A DNA stretch of 64,000 nucleotides from Modicisalibacter muralis (GTDB lineage Bacteria; Pseudomonadota; Gammaproteobacteria; Pseudomonadales; Halomonadaceae). A program made the position numbers and the translations under genes. Below are positions 44,708-55,715 of the stretch, piece after piece; within the stretch, counting starts at the first letter, position 1, and each line of letters begins with the position of its first letter. The notes beneath the pieces were generated by a model. It did not search any database. It was not told the DNA's origin and saw only the letters and a program-made list of their open reading frames with translations. Location of the stretch: NCBI RefSeq assembly GCF_900102945.1, contig NZ_FNGI01000001.1, positions 496,001-560,000 on the forward strand, written 5' to 3'.

Positions 44708-45505
44708 CTAGATATAAAAGCTTTCCGCCAGCGAGCCGATCAGCAACTGCCAGCCATCGACCAGCACGAACAGCATTAGTTTGAAGGGCAGGGAGATGGT
44801 CGCCGGGGGGACCATCATCATGCCCAGGGCCATCAGCACGCTGGCCACGACCAAGTCGATGATCAGAAACGGAATGAAGACCGTGAAGCCAATCTGGAAA
44901 GCGGTCTTCAATTCACTGGTGACGAATGCCGGTAACAGCACGCGCATGGGCACGTCTTCAGGCCCCTGCATGGCGCCGACATCGGCGAGCCGGGCGAATA
45001 GGGCGATATCCGGCTCGCGGGACTGGGCCAACATGAATTCACGAAACGGCTGGCTGGCCAACTGCAGGAACTCGTCGAAATTGATCTGCTGCTCGGAAAA
45101 CGGTTGCCAGGCTACCTGATAAACCTGATCGAGCACCGGTGACATGATGAAAAAGGTCAGAAACAGCGCCAGACCCAGCAACACCTGATTGGGCGGTGCC
45201 GACTGCGTGCCGATGGCCGTGCGCAGCAGGCTCAATACGATGATGATGCGGGTGAAGCTGGTCATCATCAGCAATAGCGCCGGCAAGAAGGCCATCGAGC
45301 TGAGCAGCAACAGGGTCTGCAGGCTCAACGACCACTGCTGACCGCCGTCTTCCAGCGGACGACTGATTACGCCGGGAATGCTCTGGGCCAGCGCTGCGTG
45401 TGGCCAGCACAGCAGCAAGGCGATGCCCAGCAGCAAGGCGGCAGGGCGCAGCAGCCGGTCCCAGCGAAGTCGATCGACCTTGCGGGGTTCCAGAATGAGG
45501 CTCAC
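44708..45505 (-). CDS. fliP: Flagellar export gate protein FliP
   Basis: A 265-residue inner-membrane protein with a cleavable N-terminal signal (about 1-41, ALAQ) and about four helices. Signatures: [29 protein letters not shown] (split) and [35 protein letters not shown] (split). The ATG overlaps the fliO stop (ATGA). Pentamer core of the export gate. Confidence 0.96.
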   Translation of the reverse strand: MSLILEPRKVDRLRWDRLLRPAALLLGIALLLCWPHAALAQSIPGVISRPLEDGGQQWSLSLQTLLLLSSMAFLPALLLMMTSFTRIIIVLSLLRTAIGTQSAPPNQVLLGLALFLTFFIMSPVLDQVYQVAWQPFSEQQINFDEFLQLASQPFREFMLAQSREPDIALFARLADVGAMQGPEDVPMRVLLPAFVTSELKTAFQIGFTVFIPFLIIDLVVASVLMALGMMMVPPATISLPFKLMLFVLVDGWQLLIGSLAESFYI

Positions 45506-45987
45506 GCATCGCCTCCCGGTTTCTCGTTCGCTCCGCCATCAGACCTGTCATGCGACGTTTTGCGCGAGAAGGAGGCGCGCGTGTTGTGGCGCAGGGCAGT
45601 GGCGAAGCGTGCGGCAAAACCACCACCTTCCGGCATTATCTCGGGCGTGCTGGTATCGGTGGGCGGCGCGGGCATTTCATGCAGCGAATTGACCTTCCCA
45701 CCACCCACTCCCAGCACCAGCCAAGTGTCCTTGACCTCGACGATCACCACGCGCTCGCGCTGACCGACGGCGGTGCTCGCGACTACCTTGAGGTGCTGGC
45801 CCTGGCGCCCACGCGCGGGACCGATACGCTTGAGCAGGGCGCTGCACAGCAGAATCACGCCGATCACAATAGCCAACGCCAGGGCAGTCTTGCCCAGCAC
45901 GGCGAGACCCAGCAGGTCGCTCTGAGCGCCGCCCAGTGTTTCGGCGGCGCTTTGCGTGGTGCTCTGGTTGATAAGAGTCTGACTCAT
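45502..45987 (-). CDS. fliO: Flagellar biosynthesis protein FliO
   Basis: A 161-residue protein with one membrane helix (about 27-50: [25 protein letters not shown], split) and a short cytoplasmic domain containing [23 protein letters not shown]. FliO helps assemble FliP. The C-terminal tail is charged and poorly conserved. Overlaps fliN and fliP by four bases on each side. Confidence 0.9.
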   Translation of the reverse strand: MSQTLINQSTTQSAAETLGGAQSDLLGLAVLGKTALALAIVIGVILLCSALLKRIGPARGRQGQHLKVVASTAVGQRERVVIVEVKDTWLVLGVGGGKVNSLHEMPAPPTDTSTPEIMPEGGGFAARFATALRHNTRASFSRKTSHDRSDGGANEKPGGDA

Positions 45988-46487
45988 CGGTTGAGTTTCT
46001 GCACGCGCTCGGAAGGAGTGATGATCTCGGTAATACGGATGCCGTACTTGTCATCCACGACCACGACCTCGCCCTGGGCAATCAGGTAGCCATTGATGAG
46101 AATATCCATCGGCTCCCCGGCCAGGCCATCGAGCTCTATCACCGAACCCTGGGCGAGCTCGAGAAGTTGCTTGATGGTGATGCGGGTGCGGCCCAGCTCC
46201 ACGGTCAGCTTGACCGGAATGTCCATGACCATTTCCAGATCGCGCATGGCATGGCTGCCGGTGCCCTGATCCAGTGGCTTGAATACCTGAGAGCCGGCGG
46301 CAGTAGGCTGACTGGCATCGCCGCCGACGGGCTGTTCGGCTTCGGTTTCGGCCTGCTCGGCAAGCGCCGCTGCCCAGGGGTCGTCCTCGGTTTCTTCCAC
46401 CGAAGGCGCTTCGTTCTGCTGCTCGGCCATGGCGTCTGCCCAAGCATCGTCGCTACTGTTCTGATCGGGCTTCTTGGGGTCAGTCAT
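45984..46487 (-). CDS. fliN: Flagellar motor switch protein FliN
   Basis: A 167-residue C-ring protein. The SpoA domain occupies the C-terminal part (about 80-160: MDIPVKLTVELGRTRITIKQLLELAQGSVIELDG, split), preceded by an acidic, glutamate-rich N-terminal region (about 1-75) longer than in Salmonella FliN. Such longer N-termini are common in Pseudomonas and Halomonas. Overlaps the fliM end by eight bases. Confidence 0.94.
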   Translation of the reverse strand: MTDPKKPDQNSSDDAWADAMAEQQNEAPSVEETEDDPWAAALAEQAETEAEQPVGGDASQPTAAGSQVFKPLDQGTGSHAMRDLEMVMDIPVKLTVELGRTRITIKQLLELAQGSVIELDGLAGEPMDILINGYLIAQGEVVVVDDKYGIRITEIITPSERVQKLNR

Positions 46488-47520
46488 TGTCGGATTCCTT
46501 GGCTTCAGGCGTCAGACCTGGGGCAAACTTGGTGTTGTTGGCGACGTGATCGATCAACTTGCGCACGCGTAGCGCGCGCTGGTCATGCTGGCTGCCGAAT
46601 TCGCAGTCCATGACCGGCACGCCATCGACGCGGGCCGAGACGATGTCGGGCAGCTCGATAGGCAAGACATCGCCGGCTTTGAGTGACATGACCCGGCCGA
46701 TACTGGTGACGATATCGACGAAATCGGCCACCAGTTCGACCTGGGAATGCTTGATCTCGCCGGCCATGCGCTGGCCCCAGTGGCGGTCTTCATCGGCGTG
46801 GCTGTCGGTCAGCGGACCCGAGAGCAGGTCGCGTATCGGTTCGATCATCGAGTAGGGCATGCATATCTGGAAGTTACTGGCCAGGTTGCCGACTTCCAGA
46901 TGGAAGGTGCTGGTCACCACGATCTCGTTGGGAGAACTCGTGATATTGGCGAAACGCACCTGCATTTCCGAACGCAGGTAATCGATCTCGAGTGGGAAGA
47001 CCGATTTCCAGGCATCCTGATAGGCGCCGATGGACAACTTGAGCAGACGCTGGATGATGCGTTGCTCGGTATGCGTAAATTCACGCCCCTCGGATTTGGT
47101 CAAAAAGCGCCCGTCGCCGCCGAACAGGTTATCGACCACCATGAATACCAGGCTGGGCGGGAATACCACCAGCGCGGTGCCACGCAGCGGCTTCATGGAA
47201 ATCAAATTGATATTGGTCGGCACCGGAATATGCCGTGCGAATTCGCTATAGCTTTGATAACGCACGTTTTCCACGGTGATATCGGCGCTGCGTCGCAGCA
47301 GGTTGAACAAACTCATGCGAAATTGACGGGCGAAGCGCTCGTTGATGATGTCCAGCGCATGCAGGCGCTCGCGAATGACCCGGTGCTGTGTCGCGGGGTC
47401 ATAGGGGCGTACGCGAGCATCGCTGACGGCATCTTTGCCGGCGCTGGACTCTTCCTCGCCACTGACGCCCTTGAGCAGGGCGTCGATTTCATCCTGCGAA
47501 AGCAGATCGTCTTGAGACAT
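46480..47520 (-). CDS. fliM: Flagellar motor switch protein FliM
   Basis: A 346-residue C-ring protein. The N-terminal CheY-binding segment MSQDDLLSQDEIDALLKGV is intact; the middle CheC-like domain has DNLFGGDGRF; the C-terminal SpoA domain ends near residue 325. It links CheY-P binding to motor direction with FliG and FliN. Begins six bases after the fliL stop. Confidence 0.96.
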   Translation of the reverse strand: MSQDDLLSQDEIDALLKGVSGEEESSAGKDAVSDARVRPYDPATQHRVIRERLHALDIINERFARQFRMSLFNLLRRSADITVENVRYQSYSEFARHIPVPTNINLISMKPLRGTALVVFPPSLVFMVVDNLFGGDGRFLTKSEGREFTHTEQRIIQRLLKLSIGAYQDAWKSVFPLEIDYLRSEMQVRFANITSSPNEIVVTSTFHLEVGNLASNFQICMPYSMIEPIRDLLSGPLTDSHADEDRHWGQRMAGEIKHSQVELVADFVDIVTSIGRVMSLKAGDVLPIELPDIVSARVDGVPVMDCEFGSQHDQRALRVRKLIDHVANNTKFAPGLTPEAKESDND

Positions 47521-47526
47521 GGTGTC

Positions 47527-48015
47527 CTATTGCACGATGAAGTCGGTGTAGAGCACATTCTGAATCCTCAGCGGTGGCTGAGGGTCGCTGAATGGCTCGT
47601 CGAACAGCGCCAGAATCTCCTTCGATAGCGCCTGTTTTCCCTGCGGTGAAATCAAATCCTCAGCGCTCTGGCTCGACAGCAACATCAGCAACCGGCTGCG
47701 CACCTGCGGCATGTGTTCCATGATCAGTTGCTGGGTGGCTTCGTCGGCCACCTTGAGCGACAAGCCGATATACAACAGGCGTTGCGCATACTCCTCGCTC
47801 TGCAGGTTGACCGTGAAAGGTGAAATACCCACGAAGATAGGCGCTGGGGCTTCGACCGGTGCGCTACTCACCTGCGAATCCTGGGCAACGGCCGAACTCT
47901 TGGAGTCGAGCATGAAGAACACGACGGCCGAACACGCCATCGAGAGCATGATGATGAGAATGCCGAGTAGCCACCAGGGCTTGCGGCTTTTACCTGCGAT
48001 TTGATTGCTGGCCAT
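47527..48015 (-). CDS. fliL: Flagellar basal-body protein FliL
   Basis: A 162-residue inner-membrane protein with one N-terminal helix (about 14-36: WWLLGILIIMLSMACSAVVFF) and a periplasmic stomatin-like domain (FTVNLQSEEYAQRLLYIGLSLKVAD, split). It surrounds and stabilises stator units. First gene of fliLMNOPQR. The upstream 242-base gap has a candidate sigma28 -10 box. Confidence 0.93.
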   Translation of the reverse strand: MASNQIAGKSRKPWWLLGILIIMLSMACSAVVFFMLDSKSSAVAQDSQVSSAPVEAPAPIFVGISPFTVNLQSEEYAQRLLYIGLSLKVADEATQQLIMEHMPQVRSRLLMLLSSQSAEDLISPQGKQALSKEILALFDEPFSDPQPPLRIQNVLYTDFIVQ

Positions 48016-48171
48016 TGCTTACGCCGTCGTTATCGGGTGATTCAGAAGGGAGTATGGCGGCAGCCGCTCCATCGGCAAGGATGGAAAAGACTGTCGATAT
48101 ACGCTTATCTCGGGGTTTTGCTCCGGCGCTTGTGTATCGATACGCGCAGGTAGGTATGGTCCCTAATCCCG

Positions 48172-48198
48172 TTATCGGCCGATGAGCCGACTCTTGAA
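48172..48198 (-). promoter_or_regulatory. Weak sigma28-type promoter candidate for fliLMNOPQR
   Basis: A perfect minus-strand -10 box GCCGATAA lies at 48179-48172. The -35 is poor: TCAAGAGT with a 10-base spacer, or TTCAAGAG with 11. Location 157 bases before the fliL start is sensible. FliA also reads fliL operons in enterics, but the weak -35 keeps confidence low. Confidence 0.35.
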
Positions 48199-48210
48199 GG
48201 GCCGGGGTGC

Positions 48211-48256
48211 CAAGCGCGCCCTGGGAGCCTGTCGGTCAAGCAGACAGACTCCTGGG
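48211..48256 (-). terminator. Imperfect hairpin after fliK
   Basis: Right after the fliK stop, on the minus strand, CCCAGGAG-T-CTGTC and GACAG-G-CTCCCAGGG can pair with small interruptions around the loop TGCTTGACC. It may end the fliFGHIJK transcript. There is no T-run. Confidence 0.4.
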
Positions 48257-48257
48257 A

Positions 48258-49640
48258 TCAGGCGTAAAGGTCTACCGCGTTGCCATTGCCAGCCAGGGGT
48301 CGGTCGACGGTCGCCGCGACATCCAGGTCCTCATGGATCGATGTGGCGCGCAGGTCGTCGTCGCGTGAGGCGAGGCCGGTGTCATCGGCCGAGCGGGAGT
48401 CGCCGTCATGTTGTTGGCGCTGCTCGCCGACCATCGCTTCGCCTAGCTGAATGCCATTTTCCTCGAGCGCTTGGCGCAGTTGGGGGATGGCCTGCTCGAT
48501 GGCGGCGCGAACCTGTGGATTGGTCGAGAAGAGCTGCAACTGGGCCAATTGATCGTCGACCTTGAGACTAATCGACAATGGACCCAGATCGGCGGGGCGC
48601 AAATGCAGTTCCATCTGTTGGGCGCCACGCTGATGCAGCGCAACCAATTGCTGACCCAGGCCCTGTTGCCATTGTGGCGTGGCCAACGGGGCATTGAGTA
48701 CCTGTGCGGGCGAGGCCTGTGTCTGGCCGGCCGAGCCAGTGGACGCGCCGGTTAGGTTGCCGGCGAGGGCCTGAACCTGGCTGGCATGGCTTTCAGCGCC
48801 ACCACGCCCCGCTATAGCGAGATCGGGCGTTGCCGGGCTAGTGGCGATAGCGTCCATGAACGTCGCCGGCTGGCTGGCGGTTGGTAGAGCGGCGCTAGGG
48901 TCCTGAGTGCCAACCGGGTTCATGCCTTGGGCGGTTAGCGGCTGATGATGCGCTGCCGCGGCCTGGCCGTGAATGCTGGTTAGCCTGTCGCCGGCCTGGG
49001 GGAGAGACGCCTTGGCAATATCCAGTGCGAACTGCCCGGCGTTGGATAACGTGGCGGCGTCGCCAGCGGCAGCCGGCGCAGCCAATGTTGCCGCGCCGCG
49101 TTGGGCATTGGCGATGGTCGTCAAACGCTCGCGAATCGCGGCCAGGTCAAGCGTTTCGCTAGCATTGAGCGTGGCCTGACTCGCCTGCAGGGTGGTGTTT
49201 AGGGTGCTCGCGATAACCGGCGGCTGGGTGGGCTGGCTGGTTATCTGCGCTGACATGGCCTGGGCGATATTCTGCGTCAGTGGCGACAGTCCGGCAGGCG
49301 ATCCTGCGGCAGGCGATCTTGTGGTGGGCGACCCTGCGACCGGCATGCCGGTAACCGGAGGAACGGCACCCGGCACCAGGGCCTCGGATTGTTGCGCCGT
49401 GCTATCGGCCCCTGACTCGGGCATGGCTTCGCTAGCGGTTGTGTCCTTCTCCGTCGTTTTCGCGAGCGAATCGTCGCCGGAATTGGATGTGGCGGTGGCA
49501 TCGCGGGACCCTTTGCCGCTGGCGGCTTCACCCGACTGCTTGAGCATTCGGGCAAAGTCCTCCCCGTCGGCCGTGGTGCCCTGCGGACCTTTGGACGCGG
49601 GGGAGGTGGTGCTGGCAGGGAGTAACTGGGTAATTTCCAT
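48258..49640 (-). CDS. fliK: Flagellar hook-length control protein FliK
   Basis: A 460-residue secreted ruler that sets hook length and switches export specificity. The N-terminal two thirds are low-complexity, rich in A, S, T, Q and P. The conserved C-terminal domain (about 335-430) has QMELHLRPADLGPLSISLKVDDQLAQLQLFS and ALEENGIQLGEAMV (split in reading). The ATG at 49640 follows GGAGG at seven bases; a longer frame overlaps fliJ and is not used. Confidence 0.92.
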   Translation of the reverse strand: MEITQLLPASTTSPASKGPQGTTADGEDFARMLKQSGEAASGKGSRDATATSNSGDDSLAKTTEKDTTASEAMPESGADSTAQQSEALVPGAVPPVTGMPVAGSPTTRSPAAGSPAGLSPLTQNIAQAMSAQITSQPTQPPVIASTLNTTLQASQATLNASETLDLAAIRERLTTIANAQRGAATLAAPAAAGDAATLSNAGQFALDIAKASLPQAGDRLTSIHGQAAAAHHQPLTAQGMNPVGTQDPSAALPTASQPATFMDAIATSPATPDLAIAGRGGAESHASQVQALAGNLTGASTGSAGQTQASPAQVLNAPLATPQWQQGLGQQLVALHQRGAQQMELHLRPADLGPLSISLKVDDQLAQLQLFSTNPQVRAAIEQAIPQLRQALEENGIQLGEAMVGEQRQQHDGDSRSADDTGLASRDDDLRATSIHEDLDVAATVDRPLAGNGNAVDLYA

Positions 49641-49653
49641 GAACACAACCTCC

Positions 49654-50124
49654 TCAGTGGCTGGAGCCGGAGTGGGAATCGTTGGCTTGGCGGCGGCGTA
49701 ACACGCCGGCGGCCATTTCGTCGGCCAGGCGCTGTTCCTGGCGTGTCGTGCGTTGGCGCTCGGCATTTTCGCGGCGAGAGGCCAATGTATCGTAGGCACA
49801 TAACTTGCGCTGTTCGACCTGCCAACGCTGTTGACCTTGGGCCAGGCCAGCCTCGCGCTCGACAAGCGTCTGACGCGCGCGAGCGATGGCGTTATCCAGC
49901 GAGGTCAGAAATTGTTGGTAGTTTTGCCAGCTATCGGGACCGATACCGGTTTCCATGGCGCTCTGCAGGCGCTGGCGATATTCGTGGCGATAGCGTGTCA
50001 GCGTCTCGAGCTGAGCGACGGCGTCCTGACGCGCTCGTAGCAGGCCGCTCAGTTCGATACTGGCGTTGTCACGGGCATCGCGGGTCAGCTGGCTCAGCGT
50101 GTCGAGCGGTGTTGATGTAGCCAT
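49654..50124 (-). CDS. fliJ: Flagellar export protein FliJ
   Basis: A 156-residue protein that is almost wholly helical, two long antiparallel coiled-coil helices rich in R, Q, E and A. FliJ fits in the centre of the FliI hexamer and delivers chaperone-client pairs. LETLTRYRHEYRQRLQ matches the family. The position between fliI and fliK confirms it. Confidence 0.9.
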   Translation of the reverse strand: MATSTPLDTLSQLTRDARDNASIELSGLLRARQDAVAQLETLTRYRHEYRQRLQSAMETGIGPDSWQNYQQFLTSLDNAIARARQTLVEREAGLAQGQQRWQVEQRKLCAYDTLASRRENAERQRTTRQEQRLADEMAAGVLRRRQANDSHSGSSH

Positions 50125-50191
50125 GAACGGTCCCCCTTAATCCTGCGCCTTGCTCTGAGTCCTGCATTCGCTTTGAATTTCGTTTACGCGA

Positions 50192-51604
50192 TCAGCCGGG
50201 CACCAATGACGCCAGTGCATCCTGGGTTTCCTGGATATCGGCGCGCTCGTCGATGCGCTGCTGAAGAAAGCGTTCCAGCCTTGGATGCATCGTCACCGCT
50301 TGATCGAGCTGCGGGTCGTGTCCCGGCGTATAGGCACCGACGCTGATCAGGTCGCGATTGCGCTGGTAGCGCGACATCACTTGCTTGAAGTGTTGTGCTT
50401 GGCGCTGTTGTTCGTTACTGACGATGGATGTCATCGCGCGGCTGATCGACGCTTCGATGTCGATGGCCGGATAATGGCCGCCTTCGGCCAGCGTGCGCGA
50501 CAGTACGATATGGCCATCGAGAATCGCCCGCGCCGAGTCGGCAATCGGATCCTGCTGGTCGTCGCCTTCGGTCAGTACCGTATAAAAAGCGGTAATCGAG
50601 CCACCGCCTTTCATGGCGTTGCCGGCACGCTCGACCAGGCTGGGCAGCCTGGCGAATACCGAGGGTGGATAGCCCTTGGTCGCCGGTGGCTCGCCGATCG
50701 CCAGGGCTATCTCGCGTTGTGCCATGGCGAAACGGGTCAGCGAGTCCATGATCAGCAGCACGTTGCGCCCGGCGTCGCGGAAACCTTCGGCAAGGCGCGT
50801 CGCATAAGATGCACCTTGCAGACGTTGTAACGGCGACGTATCGGCCGGCGCGGCTACCACAACGGCACGACGCCGACCCTCGGCGCCGAGAATATTGTCG
50901 ATGAAATCCTGTACTTCACGGCCACGTTCACCGATCAGGCCGACTACGATCACGTCGGCACGGGTATAGCGGGCCATCATGCCAAGCAGTACCGATTTAC
51001 CGACCCCGGAGCCGGCGAACAGCCCCATGCGTTGCCCCCGACCGACGCTGAGCAGGCCATTGATGGCCCGGATGCCGACGTCGATCTGGGTGTCGATGGG
51101 CGCACGCGACAAGGGGTTGATCGCCGGGGTGGCGAGCGGCGCATGCGGTGCGTCGGCCAACGGGCCCTTGCCGTCCAGCGGCCGGCCATTACCGTCGACG
51201 ACCCGGCCGAGGAGGGTGTCACCGAGCGGGAAGCGTCGGGCGCTGCCATTCTCATGCGGGCCCTCGCCGAGCGGGAAGACTCGCGAACCGGGCAGCAGGC
51301 CACTGATTTCTTCCAATGGCATGAGAAACAACTTCTCGCCCGAGAAGCCGACGACTTCGGCTTCGGCGAAACGCTCGCTGTCCCGCTGATGCGAAGCGAG
51401 CGTGGAACGTGGCGATACCTCGATGCGACAGGCGCTGCCCAGTGGCACGCGCAGCCCGATGGCTTCGAGTACCAGGCCGGTGGCGCGGACGATGCGTCCA
51501 CTGGCGCGATAGGGTGCCACGCCGGCGACTCGACGCTGGACGCCATCCACGGCATCCTGCCAGCGACGCTGGTGCAGGTTGCTCGCCTCGGTCATGGCAC
51601 TCAT
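50192..51604 (-). CDS. fliI: Flagellum-specific ATPase FliI
   Basis: A 470-residue ATPase related to F1 beta. Walker A lies in [15 protein letters not shown]; further signatures are [14 protein letters not shown], Walker B-like [18 protein letters not shown], and [17 protein letters not shown]. It forms a hexamer that supports protein export. The start ATG at 51604 overlaps the fliH stop by four bases. Confidence 0.96.
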   Translation of the reverse strand: MSAMTEASNLHQRRWQDAVDGVQRRVAGVAPYRASGRIVRATGLVLEAIGLRVPLGSACRIEVSPRSTLASHQRDSERFAEAEVVGFSGEKLFLMPLEEISGLLPGSRVFPLGEGPHENGSARRFPLGDTLLGRVVDGNGRPLDGKGPLADAPHAPLATPAINPLSRAPIDTQIDVGIRAINGLLSVGRGQRMGLFAGSGVGKSVLLGMMARYTRADVIVVGLIGERGREVQDFIDNILGAEGRRRAVVVAAPADTSPLQRLQGASYATRLAEGFRDAGRNVLLIMDSLTRFAMAQREIALAIGEPPATKGYPPSVFARLPSLVERAGNAMKGGGSITAFYTVLTEGDDQQDPIADSARAILDGHIVLSRTLAEGGHYPAIDIEASISRAMTSIVSNEQQRQAQHFKQVMSRYQRNRDLISVGAYTPGHDPQLDQAVTMHPRLERFLQQRIDERADIQETQDALASLVPG

Positions 51605-52338
51605 GGCGTGTCTCCACGCGGCGCATCGTCATTGTGGCGCCGACGCACCTGGGCGGCGATTGCCTCCCAGCGCGTCTCCAGCGTGGCGTCGAGTTCGCCG
51701 CTGGCGCTGGATGCGCGACAGCCACCACGACTGATCAGGTCGTCGGGTTGAAGCTGCCAGCCGGCAGCCTCGAACTCACCGCTCAGATGCGCCTTGACCA
51801 ATAGCAGATCGGCGGGATGCAGCCACAGCCGCGGCCGGCCCGACAGTGCCGGTTCCACATGCAGCAGCTCGCGAGCGATATCGAGCACTTCCTCGGGATG
51901 TGCTTCCAGAGCTTCGCTGGCAAGCTGGCGCCCGGCGGTGAGCGCCAGATCGACCAGTCGCTCGGCAACCTCGCCATCGAGGCTGTCGAGCGCCTCGCGA
52001 AAATTTTCCGCCAGGGACAACACGGGTTGCAGGGTCTTCAGGGTCTGACTCTGCATTTCCTGCTCGCCGGCAGCGCGGCCTTCGCTCAGGCCTTGCTCGA
52101 AGCCGTCCTGCTTGCCTTGCTCGAAACCCTCCTGGTAAGCGGCGTCATAGGCTTCCTTGCGGGTTTTTTCGCGCAGTTCCTCGATTTCGGCGTTGCGCTG
52201 AAAAACCTGCTGACGAACGGCTTCCTGGCGCGAGCGTTCGCGCTGACGGCGCGCTCGCTCGGGCGCGCCCAGTTCGTCCATCTGCCAGCGACGCCAGTCG
52301 CCGGTGTCGCGCTCGGGCGCGACCGGGCGCTCAGACAT
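51601..52338 (-). CDS. fliH: Flagellar export regulator FliH
   Basis: A 245-residue protein that binds and restrains FliI and docks it to the C ring. The N-terminal third is charged and arginine/glutamate-rich; a GxxxG-type helix ([25 protein letters not shown], about 75-100, split) is typical of FliH; the C-terminal V-ATPase-E-like domain follows ([17 protein letters not shown]...). Overlaps fliG by eight bases. Confidence 0.93.
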   Translation of the reverse strand: MSERPVAPERDTGDWRRWQMDELGAPERARRQRERSRQEAVRQQVFQRNAEIEELREKTRKEAYDAAYQEGFEQGKQDGFEQGLSEGRAAGEQEMQSQTLKTLQPVLSLAENFREALDSLDGEVAERLVDLALTAGRQLASEALEAHPEEVLDIARELLHVEPALSGRPRLWLHPADLLLVKAHLSGEFEAAGWQLQPDDLISRGGCRASSASGELDATLETRWEAIAAQVRRRHNDDAPRGDTP

Positions 52339-53326
52339 AACTGTCGTCTCCGCCGCCTAGCACGATCTCGCCGCTGTCGGCCAGCCGGCGCACCACCTGC
52401 AAAATCGCCTTTTGTTCGTTCTCGACCTGCGAGACGCGAATCGGACCACGCGCCTCGAGGTCTTCCTGAAGCAGTTGCGCGGCACGCTGCGACATGTTGG
52501 CCATGAACTTTTCGAGCAGCGCATCGGGCGCGCCCTTGAGCGCCACCACCAGCGAGTTGGTATCGATTTCCTTGAGGATGAGCTGGATGCCGCGGTCGTC
52601 GATATCGATGAGGTTCTCGAACAGGAACATTTCGTCGATGATCTTCTGCGCCAGATCCTCGTTGTGAGCGCGCACGGTTTCGATGACCGCTTCTTCCTGG
52701 GAGGAATTCATCAGGTTGAGGATTTCGGCCGCCGTTCTTACGCCGCCCATCTTGCTGCGCTTGAGGTTCTGGCCGTCGAGCATGCCGCCGAGCACTTCGG
52801 TCAACTCTTGAAGGGCGGCCGGCTGCACGCCGCTAAACGTCGCGATACGCAGTACGACGTCGTTACGCAGCTTGTCGTCGAACAGTTCGAGGATATCCGC
52901 CGCCTGATAGCGTTCCAGATGAACCAGGATGGTAGCGATGATCTGTGGGTGTTCGTCGCGGATCAGTTCCGTGACCATCGAAGCTTCCATCAAGTTGAGT
53001 GCGTCGATGCCGGAAGACGCGCCCGAGGTTTCGAGAATATCCTCGATCAGGCTGGAGGCGCGCTCGCTACCCAGCGCCTTGGTCAGCACCGAGCGAATAT
53101 GATCGCTGGAGTGCAGGTTGATGGCGGTGAATTGCTCGGCCTCGTCGTGGAATTCGCCGAGTACTTTGCGCATATCTTCATGAGATACTTGATCGAGCGA
53201 GGCCATTTCCATGCTAATGGCCTGCACTTCCTTGGCGGACAGGTATTTGAACACTTCGGCCGCGCTATCCTCGTCGAGGGATAGCAGCAGGATTGCGCCT
53301 CGGCGGGCGCCGCTCATTTCACTCAT
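52331..53326 (-). CDS. fliG: Flagellar motor switch protein FliG
   Basis: A 331-residue C-ring protein. The middle domain has the EHPQ motif ([17 protein letters not shown]), and the C-terminal torque domain holds the charged ridge [20 protein letters not shown]. The ATG at 53326 overlaps the fliF stop (ATGA); another ATG three codons later is possible. A long in-frame extension lies over fliF and is not coding. It transmits torque from the stators to FliF. Confidence 0.96.
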   Translation of the reverse strand: MSEMSGARRGAILLLSLDEDSAAEVFKYLSAKEVQAISMEMASLDQVSHEDMRKVLGEFHDEAEQFTAINLHSSDHIRSVLTKALGSERASSLIEDILETSGASSGIDALNLMEASMVTELIRDEHPQIIATILVHLERYQAADILELFDDKLRNDVVLRIATFSGVQPAALQELTEVLGGMLDGQNLKRSKMGGVRTAAEILNLMNSSQEEAVIETVRAHNEDLAQKIIDEMFLFENLIDIDDRGIQLILKEIDTNSLVVALKGAPDALLEKFMANMSQRAAQLLQEDLEARGPIRVSQVENEQKAILQVVRRLADSGEIVLGGGDDSYV

Positions 53327-55074
53327 GTGTTTATCCAGCTTCTGACGATCATGGCGATCAAACGCGGATCTTCCTGGGCCATCTCGCGGGCGTCCTTGAG
53401 ATTCTGCTCGTAGGCCGATGAGCGACGACGACGTGGGCGTGGCGTTTCCACGGCCTCGTCTTCCTCGTCTTCCGCGCTGTCGACGGCTCCGACCGGCACC
53501 GGCGTGCGCAACGCCGGGCCGGCGAGCTGTGCGGGTGCCTGACGCTTGATCAGCGGGCGCAACACCATGAACCACAGCAGCAGGGCGGCAATCAGCACCA
53601 ACAGGTAGCGGCCAAGGGTCATGGCCAGGCCAAGCGCCTGCGGCGTTTGCCACCAGGGCAGGATTTCGACCGTGTGTTCCGGCTGGGTGAAGGGGCTGTT
53701 GACGACCTCCACGGCATCGTTGCGCGTCGCGGAGAAACCGATCGCCTGGCGTACCAAGCGCTGGATCTGCGCCAGTTCGATATCGCTGAGCGGCTCCATC
53801 ACGGTTTCGCCCTGGTCGTTAATCGTCTCCTGATAATCGACGACGACGGCGACCGACAGGCGCTCGACACTGCCACGCGAATACTGCACGTGTTCGACGC
53901 TGTGATCGACTTCGTAGTTGACGATATCGCTGCGGTCGAGCCGGCTCGGTGGCGTGGCGTCCTCGGTGTCGGTCTGGGCGGTATCGGCGACTTGATCCTG
54001 CTGCTGATCCTCTCCGGCCTGTTCGCCTTCCGCGTTGCTACCCAAATCGATGGGCGAGGGCGCAATGCCGGGTGGTGTATTGGTTAGCGCGCCGGGCACG
54101 CCCATGGCCAAGCCGTCGCCTCCGGAGTAAGAGGCGCTGGTCTGACGGCTGCGTATCGCGGCCTCATTGGGTGCTTGGTTTGGCGTGTAGGTCTCGGCGG
54201 TCTGCTCGCGGATCGAGAAATCGATTTGCGCGGCGACCTGGGCGCGTACGTTATCGGCGCCGAGGATCGGTGCAAGGATATGTTCGATGCGCTGCTGATA
54301 GGAGCGTTCGACTTCCTTGGTGTATTCCAGTTGCGTGCCGTCCAGGCCGCCCAGGCTACTGCCATCGCGCGATAGCAGATTGCCCTGCTGATCGACCACG
54401 GTAACGTTGTCGGCGGCAAGTTCGGGCACGCTGCTGGAAACCATGTGCACGATGGCGTTGACCTGACCTTCGCCCAGCGTGCGCCCAGGCTGCAAGGTGA
54501 GTATTACCGAGGCCTTGGCCGGCTCGCTTTCGCGCACGAATACCGACGGCTTGGCCATCGCCAAGTGGACGCGCGCGCTCTGAACGGGACCCAACGACTG
54601 CATGGACAGGGCGAGCTCGCCTTCCAGCCCGCGTTGATAATTGATGTGCTCGGCGAACTGGCTGATACCGAAGGCCTGGCTATCCATGATTTCGAAACCG
54701 ACGTTGCCGGCTTCGGGCAGGCCCTGTTCGGCCAGCTTCAGGCGCAGCGTGTGCACCTGATCGCCAGGCACCAGCAAGGCGCTACCGCCGGCACCGAATT
54801 CATAGGGAATGCCCAGCGTATCGAGTTCGGTAATGATGCGCCCACCATCGGCATTGCTGAGATTGCTGTAGAGAACGCGGTAATCGGGGCTACGCGCCCA
54901 CATCAGCAGAACGATGAGAATGGCGATAACGGCGGCGGCAGCGATCAACAGAGGAACGCGAGGATTGCCGCGCAGTTGCGATAGCAGCCCAGCGGGGGAT
55001 GTCCGCTTGTGGGTGGTCGTATCGCGGCCGCCTTGGGACGAGGTCGTCTGATTGGCCGAAACAGCGTCGGTCAT
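53323..55074 (-). CDS. fliF: Flagellar MS-ring protein FliF
   Basis: A 583-residue inner-membrane ring protein with two membrane helices (about 42-62: [20 protein letters not shown]; about 468-490: [18 protein letters not shown]). Ring-building motifs are [18 protein letters not shown] and the secretin-like [33 protein letters not shown] (split). A C-terminal tail binds FliG. First gene of fliFGHIJK, divergent from fliE. Confidence 0.96.
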   Translation of the reverse strand: MTDAVSANQTTSSQGGRDTTTHKRTSPAGLLSQLRGNPRVPLLIAAAAVIAILIVLLMWARSPDYRVLYSNLSNADGGRIITELDTLGIPYEFGAGGSALLVPGDQVHTLRLKLAEQGLPEAGNVGFEIMDSQAFGISQFAEHINYQRGLEGELALSMQSLGPVQSARVHLAMAKPSVFVRESEPAKASVILTLQPGRTLGEGQVNAIVHMVSSSVPELAADNVTVVDQQGNLLSRDGSSLGGLDGTQLEYTKEVERSYQQRIEHILAPILGADNVRAQVAAQIDFSIREQTAETYTPNQAPNEAAIRSRQTSASYSGGDGLAMGVPGALTNTPPGIAPSPIDLGSNAEGEQAGEDQQQDQVADTAQTDTEDATPPSRLDRSDIVNYEVDHSVEHVQYSRGSVERLSVAVVVDYQETINDQGETVMEPLSDIELAQIQRLVRQAIGFSATRNDAVEVVNSPFTQPEHTVEILPWWQTPQALGLAMTLGRYLLVLIAALLLWFMVLRPLIKRQAPAQLAGPALRTPVPVGAVDSAEDEEDEAVETPRPRRRRSSAYEQNLKDAREMAQEDPRLIAMIVRSWINT

Positions 55075-55385
55075 GCGCGCCTCCCGGCGATCTTCAGGCC
55101 CAGCAGGGCGGTATGATGTGTTTCGACCCGGTAACGGTGGGTCGGTCCAAATAGCATGGCGGTGTCCGGCTCCAGCATGTTGGCCTTATAGCCTGGGCGG
55201 TCGGGTGATGGACGTCATTATCCGTGACTGGTGCAAGGCTAAAGGTGCGAAAAGCCCACCTTTTTAGCGTCATTTGCGCATATGGCCGCAGCGCGCGGGT
55301 TGCTAGGCTTGCCATCACTATCAATCCGCATGATCCAGGTCGTCACACGAGTCGAATAGCGTGCACGAACCGGGTAGGAGGTTTT
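55075..55385. other. Intergenic region between divergent fliF and fliE
   Basis: These 311 bases must hold both promoters. I see an interrupted inverted repeat at 55238-55267 (GCTAAAGGTG versus CACCTTTTTAGC) but no sigma28 box on either strand and no convincing sigma54 GG-N10-GC element. No gene is evident; the in-frame upstream extension of fliE lacks a ribosome-binding site. Confidence 0.6.
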
Positions 55386-55715
55386 ATGAGTTCACCCGCC
55401 ATTCAAGCCGCATTGAGTCAGATGCAGAGCATGGCGACCCAGGCCGGCAGCGATGCCGCCAAGGGCCAACAGTTGACCGCCAGCGTGGGTCAGGGCGGTT
55501 TCGCCAGTGAGTTGCAGAATTCGATCGAGCGTATCAATCAGCTCAAGCAGGCGTCCGATGCCAAGCTCGAGGCCTTTCAGGCGGGCGATCCCAATGTGGC
55601 GCTCAACGACGTCATGGTCGATATGCAAAAGGCCAGTGTCGCCTTCGAGATGGGTGTGCAGGTGAGAAACCGCTTGGTGACGGCATACAAAGACATCATG
55701 AATATGCAGGTCTAG
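55386..55715 (+). CDS. fliE: Flagellar hook-basal body protein FliE
   Basis: A 109-residue protein joining the MS ring to the rod. The C-terminal half contains DVMVDMQKASVAFEMGVQVRNRLVTAYKDIMNMQV (split), the FliE signature. AGGAGG four to five bases before the ATG at 55386 fixes the start. It is transcribed alone, away from fliF. Confidence 0.95.
   Translation: MSSPAIQAALSQMQSMATQAGSDAAKGQQLTASVGQGGFASELQNSIERINQLKQASDAKLEAFQAGDPNVALNDVMVDMQKASVAFEMGVQVRNRLVTAYKDIMNMQV

Noticed and set aside
55238-55267. GCTAAAGGTG / CACCTTTTTAGC repeat as a terminator
   Set aside because: No gene ends upstream of it on either strand; it may be an operator, but nothing supports a specific role.
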